Shown here: one piece after another, positions 13,004-17,445 of the stretch
How positions within the stretch are numbered: the stretch's first letter is position 1
How the letters are laid out: the number at the start of each line of letters is the position of its first letter
DNA from: Actinomycetota bacterium
Lineage (GTDB): Bacteria; Actinomycetota; Acidimicrobiia; IMCC26256; PALSA-610
Assembly (NCBI GenBank): GCA_030839005.1
Contig: JAUZEM010000435.1
Location: forward strand, 1-17,445
DNA: 17,445 nt
Direction of reading: 5' to 3'
Notes under the pieces: generated by a model
Database searches by the model: none
What the model saw: only the letters and a program-made list of their open reading frames with translations
Told to the model about the DNA's origin: nothing
Program-made: the position numbers and the translations under genes

Positions 13004-14938
13004 CTACAGACGGTGGTGAATCGCCGGGTCGGGGGACTCAGCGAACGTCCAAATTTGTTCCGGTCCGGTTGCGTCGATGAATGCGTCGACGTCCGTCGCG
13101 GCGAGCGGCTTGGCGAACAGGTACCCCTGGGCGAGGTGGCATCCGAGTCGGCGTAAGGCCACCGCTTGCTCGAGTTGTTCGACGCCCTCCGCGACGGTGC
13201 GGAGCCCGAGTGTGTGAGCAAAGTCGATGATGAGCTTTCCGAACGCCGACTCGGTCGGTCCGGCGGTGAGACCATCGACGAAGCTCTTGTCGATCTTCAG
13301 GATGCCGACGGGGAGGTGGCGGAGATAATTGAGCGAGGAGTAGCCGGTGCCGAAGTCGTCTATCGCGAGTTGGACCCCGAGCTCCTTGAGTTCCTCGAGG
13401 CGCCGGGCGGCGGTGTCGGCGTCTTTGATCATGACTTCTTCGGTGAGCTCCAGCACCAGACCGTCGGGCGCCAGGCCCCATCGGTCGAGCGCACCGCGCA
13501 CCGTCTCGACCATGTCGGTTTGAAATACCTGGACCGGGGAGAGATTCACCGAGATTGTGAACGGCACGCTCGGGTGGCGATCGTGCCATTGACGGGCGCG
13601 TTGGCAGGCGGTGTCGAGGACCCAGCGGCCGATCGGGACGATCGCGCCGGTCTTGACGGCGACATCAATGAAATCGGCGGGGGCGAGCAGCCCGCGGGTT
13701 GGGTGCTGCCAGCGTACGAGTGCTTCGAGTCCCGCGAGCCGTCCCGTCTCGAGCGAGATGATGGGCTGGTAGAGGACCGCAAATTGCTCGAGGTCGCACG
13801 CGACCCGGATCTGGTGTTCGAGCTCGACGCGACTCACGACCGCCGAGTGCATCTCGACCGCGAAAAGTTTGTAGCGCGCCCGTCCGGAGTCTTTGACCGC
13901 GTACATCGCGACGTCGGCGTTGCGGAGCAGTTCGTCGACCGTGTCGTCGCTCCGGTTGAAGGCGACGCCGACGCTTGCGGTGACGGTCGTGTCGTGCCCT
14001 CCGATGTGGAATGGAACCGCGACTGCGTCGATGATCCGTTGCGCCACCCTCGTCGCGTCTTCTTGTGCGGTGATGTCTTCGAGCAAGATCGCAAACTCGT
14101 CGCCACCGAGTCGCGCGACCGTATCGGCGGGACGAACGCAGGCCCGCAGCCGTTCCGCGACCACGCGCAGCAGTTCGTCGCCGGCTCCGTGCCCAAGGCT
14201 GTCGTTGACGCCCTTGAATCCGTCGAGGTCGACGAACAGCACCGCGAGCGCAACGGGGTGCCGACCGGCGCGGGCGAGCGCATGCTCGACGCGATCTTGG
14301 AAGAGTGCCCGGTTCGGTAGTCGCGTCAGTGCATCGCGGAACGCTTGCTCCTCGTTCAGTCGCCAGGCCACCACGCTTGCGGCGCTGGCCGCGAGGACGA
14401 AGCCGCCGTGAATGAGTGCCCACTTGAACGGGTTGTTGATCGCATCCGAGTGGTCATAGACGGCGGTCGGATCAAGCGTCCCGAGTACGCCGTGGTGCAG
14501 GACAACGAAACCGATCGCGCACAGGAACGGCAGCCAGTCCTGATACAAGGTGAGGATGCCCACCATCACGAAGAAATGGAAGTGCATCTCGATCACGCCA
14601 CCGCTGAGACCGACCAGCACCGCCGATGACGTCACCAACCCCACCGCCGTCATACCCGATACGAACCGGCGTCGGTGCGGGTCGGTGCTCGCCAAGACGG
14701 CGAAAACGGCAACGATGCCCGCCCCCTCGAGTGACTCCGCCAAACCGCGACCAACGATCAGCCCGAATAAGAGGACGCCGAGCACATGTGCGCGCAACAG
14801 CCACAACAGCGTCCGGTGCCGCACCCGCCAGACGTCCTCACTCAATGAACGGCCACGCGGCAACCACGCCAACACCCATCTCAACCACCGGCCGGGAGTG
14901 CCCCGCGACGACGCCTGTATTTGCGCGGACGTGGCCAT
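13004..14938 (-). CDS. Membrane-bound GGDEF-EAL protein (cyclic di-GMP turnover)
   Basis: From ATG 14938 the protein has 644 residues. I prefer this start because GGGGAG sits five bases ahead. An in-frame GTG at 15034 would add 32 residues without a Shine-Dalgarno. Residues about 44-192 hold several helices with an unusual His-rich segment, EMHFHFFVMVGILTLYQDW (117-135) and VLHHGVLG (146-153). The GGDEF domain (about 200-360) has intact RLGGDEF (276-282) and an inhibitory I-site R269-x-x-D272 five residues before it. The EAL domain (about 375-620) has LEALVRW (404-410), TISVNLSP (461-468), IDDFGTGYSSLNYL (526-539), KIDKSFVDGL (548-557) and EGVE (584-587). Both cyclase and phosphodiesterase motifs look complete, so the net direction cannot be told. 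The gene lies between the propeller gene and the small membrane gene on the same strand. Confidence 0.92.
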   Translation of the reverse strand: MATSAQIQASSRGTPGRWLRWVLAWLPRGRSLSEDVWRVRHRTLLWLLRAHVLGVLLFGLIVGRGLAESLEGAGIVAVFAVLASTDPHRRRFVSGMTAVGLVTSSAVLVGLSGGVIEMHFHFFVMVGILTLYQDWLPFLCAIGFVVLHHGVLGTLDPTAVYDHSDAINNPFKWALIHGGFVLAASAASVVAWRLNEEQAFRDALTRLPNRALFQDRVEHALARAGRHPVALAVLFVDLDGFKGVNDSLGHGAGDELLRVVAERLRACVRPADTVARLGGDEFAILLEDITAQEDATRVAQRIIDAVAVPFHIGGHDTTVTASVGVAFNRSDDTVDELLRNADVAMYAVKDSGRARYKLFAVEMHSAVVSRVELEHQIRVACDLEQFAVLYQPIISLETGRLAGLEALVRWQHPTRGLLAPADFIDVAVKTGAIVPIGRWVLDTACQRARQWHDRHPSVPFTISVNLSPVQVFQTDMVETVRGALDRWGLAPDGLVLELTEEVMIKDADTAARRLEELKELGVQLAIDDFGTGYSSLNYLRHLPVGILKIDKSFVDGLTAGPTESAFGKLIIDFAHTLGLRTVAEGVEQLEQAVALRRLGCHLAQGYLFAKPLAATDVDAFIDATGPEQIWTFAESPDPAIHHRL

Positions 14939-15086
14939 CACGGCTCCCCGACGAAACCCTGCCGCCCGAAGCCTCACCCAATCCGGCATCCCTTTATCTT
15001 CGGCCCGCGGTCGACGACCATTGAGATGCACCACCGCAAGTGGTTGGCGTAAGTGACCGGACCCCGCGTCCGAGCTCAGCAGGGCT

Positions 15087-16025
15087 TCACCGGTGAACGA
15101 TGACGGCCTCGTATCGAGTTGCGGTCGGCGGGAAGCCGGTGTCGAACTTCGCGTTCACGACGGCAAGCAGGTTGCCGTGTCTCGCCACGGTGGTCGGGAC
15201 CTCGAACTGAGTGCTCGTGATCACCTTCTCCGTGACGCCTGAGGCGAGATCGCGACTGAGGCGAATTTCGGAGATCTGATTGTCGAGATTCTGCACGGCC
15301 CACAGCCGAGGGCCGTCGAGGAGGATGCCGTCGACGTTCGGCACACTCACGCCCGCGATGAGGGCGCTGGCGCCCGTCGCGGGATCCACGGTGTACAGGC
15401 TCGAGTTGGCGGTATGGGCGACGATCAGCGTGGTGTCGTCGTGCGTGGACGCGATCCCGTTGAGGTTGAAGTCCCCGGTGAGGGCGGCCGCGGGTCCGGA
15501 CAGTGGCAGCGTGCGGAACGGCCCGGGCTCGCCGTGGGTGATCGGCACGAAGTAGAGCTGTGGCTGGGAGCTGTCGGTGAACCAGGCGCCCGCCTTGGTG
15601 AGGGTGACGTCGTTGATGATCGTGTTGGGGGATTCGGAGAACTGGTAGACGGCCACCGTCGCCCCGGTTGCGGTGTCATAGACGTAGCCCTGTCCGGTCG
15701 ACAGACCGGCCACGTAGAGAAAGCCGCTCGTCGGGTCGACCTTCATGCCGGCCGCCATGCGGTTTTCGGGGGCGTGGATGAACAGCGCGGCGGTGCCGTG
15801 CTGGAAGTCGCCGCGGTAAATGTCTCCCGCGAAGAGATCGCCGGCGTAGAACGTCGAGCCACGACCGCTCGCGATCCCCTCGGCGGACGTGGCGCCGGGC
15901 AACGTTACGACGGGCGACTTGGATGAGGCGCCGACCGGTGCCGCGCTCATGACCAGCGCCACCGCGGCAAGCACCGTGAGCCGGCTGAACTGATTCCAAT
16001 GAAGCGTGCGCAGCTGCCGCGTCAC
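15087..16025 (-). CDS. Secreted beta-propeller protein (SMP-30/gluconolactonase-like)
   Basis: This 312-residue protein begins at GTG 16025 with GGAGG five bases ahead. A signal peptide (about 1-33) has a hydrophobic core TVLAAVALVMSAAPVGAS. The remainder is a propeller of repeated strands: AEGIASGRGSTFYAGDLFAG (48-67), GMKVDPTSGFLYVAGLSTGQ (93-112), LNGIASTHDDTTLIVAHTAN and VDGILLDGPRLWAVQNLDNQ, about six blades. It resembles SMP-30/gluconolactonase/LRE-like secreted proteins. Metal ligands of a true lactonase are not obvious, so enzymatic activity is uncertain and a binding or scaffold role is possible. It lies 44 bp after the DUF4387 gene on the same strand. A second secreted propeller protein lies at the left end of the window, but the two are not close copies. 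Confidence 0.82.
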   Translation of the reverse strand: MTRQLRTLHWNQFSRLTVLAAVALVMSAAPVGASSKSPVVTLPGATSAEGIASGRGSTFYAGDLFAGDIYRGDFQHGTAALFIHAPENRMAAGMKVDPTSGFLYVAGLSTGQGYVYDTATGATVAVYQFSESPNTIINDVTLTKAGAWFTDSSQPQLYFVPITHGEPGPFRTLPLSGPAAALTGDFNLNGIASTHDDTTLIVAHTANSSLYTVDPATGASALIAGVSVPNVDGILLDGPRLWAVQNLDNQISEIRLSRDLASGVTEKVITSTQFEVPTTVARHGNLLAVVNAKFDTGFPPTATRYEAVIVHR

Positions 16026-16069
16026 TCCGGCCTCCTACCCCCTGACGCGGCGTCAAAACCTGCGACCGT

Positions 16070-16396
16070 TTACTCGCGCGGCTCCAGAACGAGTTGGGTG
16101 AGGGGGACGTGTTGTTGGCCGGCGTGCATGTCGCGGTCGTCACGACCTCCTTGGACAGTTGGTCGTGGAAAGGAGATCTTCACGGCCCGAATCTCCGGTA
16201 TGCGGCAGATGCGGATGTTGTCGGTATCGACGAGATAGAGGCGGGCGATCGCGTCGGTGTTCAGTGATGGATTGTCGGCGACGGCGCGATAGTCCTCGTC
16301 GTTCGCAAAGAAGATGTCGAGCGTCTGCCAGAACGGACCGGCATTCTTCGAGCGCACGAGCTCGGCGACGTGTCCGATCGTGATCGGCGTGCTCAT
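16070..16396 (-). CDS. DUF4387 family protein
   Basis: This 108-residue protein matches DUF4387. The block LVRSKNAGPFWQTLDIFF (13-30) is diagnostic. AIARLYLVDTDNIRICRI (49-66) and AVKISFPRP (71-79) follow, then the C-terminal HAGQQHVPLTQLVL (91-104). The molecular role is not known. Members usually sit beside or within AtuA-type genes, and here its ATG overlaps the AtuA stop by ATGA (16393-16396), so the two products are made together and may form a complex. The start is fixed by that overlap. The same frame continues upstream through the AtuA gene without being coding. No signal or membrane segment is seen, so it is cytoplasmic. Confidence 0.9.
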   Translation of the reverse strand: MSTPITIGHVAELVRSKNAGPFWQTLDIFFANDEDYRAVADNPSLNTDAIARLYLVDTDNIRICRIPEIRAVKISFPRPTVQGGRDDRDMHAGQQHVPLTQLVLEPRE

Positions 16397-17445
16397 CGCG
16401 TGCCGAGCTCTCTCCGCCCGATCTCCTTCAGCCCGATCTCGTTCAGCGTGGTGCGGAAGAGCTCGTCGGGTGCATCCACCGAGATGACGTGTTGCAGCAG
16501 GAACTCGTAGATCGGCCCGCGTTCGATCTCTGCGGGCGAGGCCATGAACGCGTAGGTCGGAAGGTGGTCCATGCGTGCAATGGGCATGTGGAGAAGGTAC
16601 GGGTTGGCGAGTTTGACGATCTTGGTTGCCGTCGCTTGCGTGTCGGCGGTGACCAGGAGCACGGCTCCGACCTCGCGCGGCGGGGTGGTCGTGTCGGGAT
16701 CGATGTCGCCGAGGACGGCGTTCCAGCCGTAGCAACGGATTTCGAGGTGGTAGTCGTCGCGTGTGAGGCCGAGCAGGTCGCCGATCTTGCCGTCGAGGAA
16801 GCCCTGCAGCGTCGCGGACCACTCGTCGATCGAGGACAGGACTTCGGGGTCGCGAATCCCGGCGATCGCCAGCGTCTGGTAGCCGGCCGAACCGGCACCC
16901 TCGAGTTTCACCGTGTACTGGTCATCGAAGAACGACGAGCCGGTGACCCGCACGATGCGCTCGTCAAACGCCGCGTAGACCGCTTCCGACACGTCGAGCG
17001 ACCCGGACGGCTCGCGCATCACGAATGGATCGACGTTCTCGTACAACATGTGCGCGGCGACGGAGCGGGGAGTGCACGCGGCGCTCGAGTCGAGCGGCTC
17101 GACAGTGAATCCCGTCTCGTCGATGGCGACGAGCACGCCACCGCCGCGCGGGTTGGTCGTGCACTGGCCACCGCATTCAGCGATCTTCGCGGCGTGCCAC
17201 GTCGGCCCGGATGGACAGCCGCGCAGAAGCGGGAGGGCCGCGATCAGTGCGGTGTCGGTCGCCCGACCCGCGATCACGACGTCGGCACCCTGCTGGAGCG
17301 CGGCGCCGATCGGTTCTGCGCCCATGAGGCCGACGACGTGGTCGCAGCGTTGGAGGACCTCGAGGCCGAGGGGTCCGGCCGGCGCGAGCGGCGAGATCTT
17401 CCCGGCGGCGAGCGCGGCACCGACGATGTCCTTCGTCTGCTCGCT
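16393..17445 (-). CDS. AtuA-family (DUF1446) acyclic terpene utilisation protein, 5' part cut by window edge
   Basis: The frame is open to the right edge, giving 350 codons that lack the N-terminus. The visible start SEQTKDIVGAALAAGKISPL leads into VVGLMGAEPIGAALQQGADV and VIAGRATDTALIAALPLLRG, the hallmark region of AtuA-type proteins. GGQCTTNP, ENVDPFVMREPSG, TVKLEGAGSAGYQTLAIAGI and EIRCYGWNAVLGD follow, then the C-terminal NPYLLHMPIARMDHLPTYAF. In Pseudomonas the atu cluster degrades citronellol and geraniol via geranyl-CoA. The exact reaction of AtuA is not established, and members also occur outside terpene pathways. No geranyl-CoA carboxylase gene is visible here. The apparent internal ATG at 17325 is not the start, because conserved sequence continues upstream of it. 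The stop overlaps the DUF4387 start. Confidence 0.9.
   Translation of the reverse strand, partial: SEQTKDIVGAALAAGKISPLAPAGPLGLEVLQRCDHVVGLMGAEPIGAALQQGADVVIAGRATDTALIAALPLLRGCPSGPTWHAAKIAECGGQCTTNPRGGGVLVAIDETGFTVEPLDSSAACTPRSVAAHMLYENVDPFVMREPSGSLDVSEAVYAAFDERIVRVTGSSFFDDQYTVKLEGAGSAGYQTLAIAGIRDPEVLSSIDEWSATLQGFLDGKIGDLLGLTRDDYHLEIRCYGWNAVLGDIDPDTTTPPREVGAVLLVTADTQATATKIVKLANPYLLHMPIARMDHLPTYAFMASPAEIERGPIYEFLLQHVISVDAPDELFRTTLNEIGLKEIGRRELGTR

Noticed and set aside
13166..14320. 384-codon plus-strand ORF
   Set aside because: It is antisense to the GGDEF-EAL gene and rich in Asp, Glu, Val and Arg, as expected for a shadow frame.
15086..15097. 12-bp palindrome TTCACCGGTGAA at the stop of the propeller gene
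   Set aside because: It is too short and has no loop or T-run, so it is not supported as a terminator. It probably reflects the last codons.
16397..16822. N-terminal extension of the DUF4387 frame
   Set aside because: That part lies in the AtuA gene in another frame and is Arg/His-rich noise. The DUF4387 start is fixed by the ATGA overlap.
1..17445. CRISPR arrays, rRNA genes, transposase or integrase genes
   Set aside because: No regularly spaced repeats, rRNA signatures or recombinase motifs were seen on either strand.

Overview
The window is GC-rich DNA with mostly GTG/ATG starts, Shine-Dalgarno-led and apparently leaderless genes side by side, and protein families typical of high-GC Gram-positives (CadI/ArsI, aquaporin-ArsC fusion, PadR, orphan winged-helix regulator, AtuA plus DUF4387). 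I read it as a chromosomal segment of an actinobacterium, plausibly a soil or aquatic Acidimicrobiia-like lineage. The class-level guess is inference.

Layout. (a) 1-1079, minus: a secreted protein, open at the left edge, with a concanavalin-type domain followed by a beta-propeller. (b) 1314-3720: an arsenic island. arsI (minus) diverges from a first arsR across an inverted-repeat operator. Then come a second arsR and, overlapping its stop, one gene fusing an aquaporin-type channel to an arsenate reductase. (c) 3729-5084, minus: hybrid histidine kinase with a receiver and almost no sensor. (d) 5172-6240: a small decayed strip with an intact RHH antitoxin, a VapC/PIN toxin broken by two frameshifts, a broken C-terminal scrap of a pRiA4b ORF-3-like protein, and a small membrane protein. 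It abuts the 3' end of tRNA-Ser(CGA) (6464-6548, minus), which is followed by a strong stem-loop. (e) 6568-7625, minus: tadA and a PadR regulator. An 18-bp perfect palindrome upstream of padR is shared with a divergent 32-codon ORF that has a very strong ribosome-binding site. (f) 7839-8833, plus: a small membrane protein and an orphan winged-helix regulator with a degenerate receiver-like N-terminus. (g) 8878-10780, minus: amtB-glnK ammonium transport and PII. (h) 10960-12450, plus: N-acyl-D-amino-acid deacylase. (i) 12371-17445, minus: a run reading AtuA-family protein, DUF4387 protein, secreted beta-propeller protein, GGDEF-EAL protein, and a small polytopic membrane protein.

How the genes work together. 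In (b), arsenate would be reduced by the ArsC half and arsenite released through the attached channel, while ArsI would demethylate trivalent methylarsenicals. Two different ArsR proteins and two different dyads suggest two-tier control. In (g), PII gates the ammonium channel. In (i), AtuA and DUF4387 are translationally coupled and probably act together. The rest of that run may be cotranscribed, but the genes are not obviously one pathway.

The most noteworthy items are the channel-enzyme fusion with altered channel signature motifs, the toxin-antitoxin remnant beside the tRNA, and the PadR palindrome with its strongly led mini-ORF. I see no CRISPR array, rRNA, transposase or integrase. No stretch over 300 bases lacks a gene or gene remnant.
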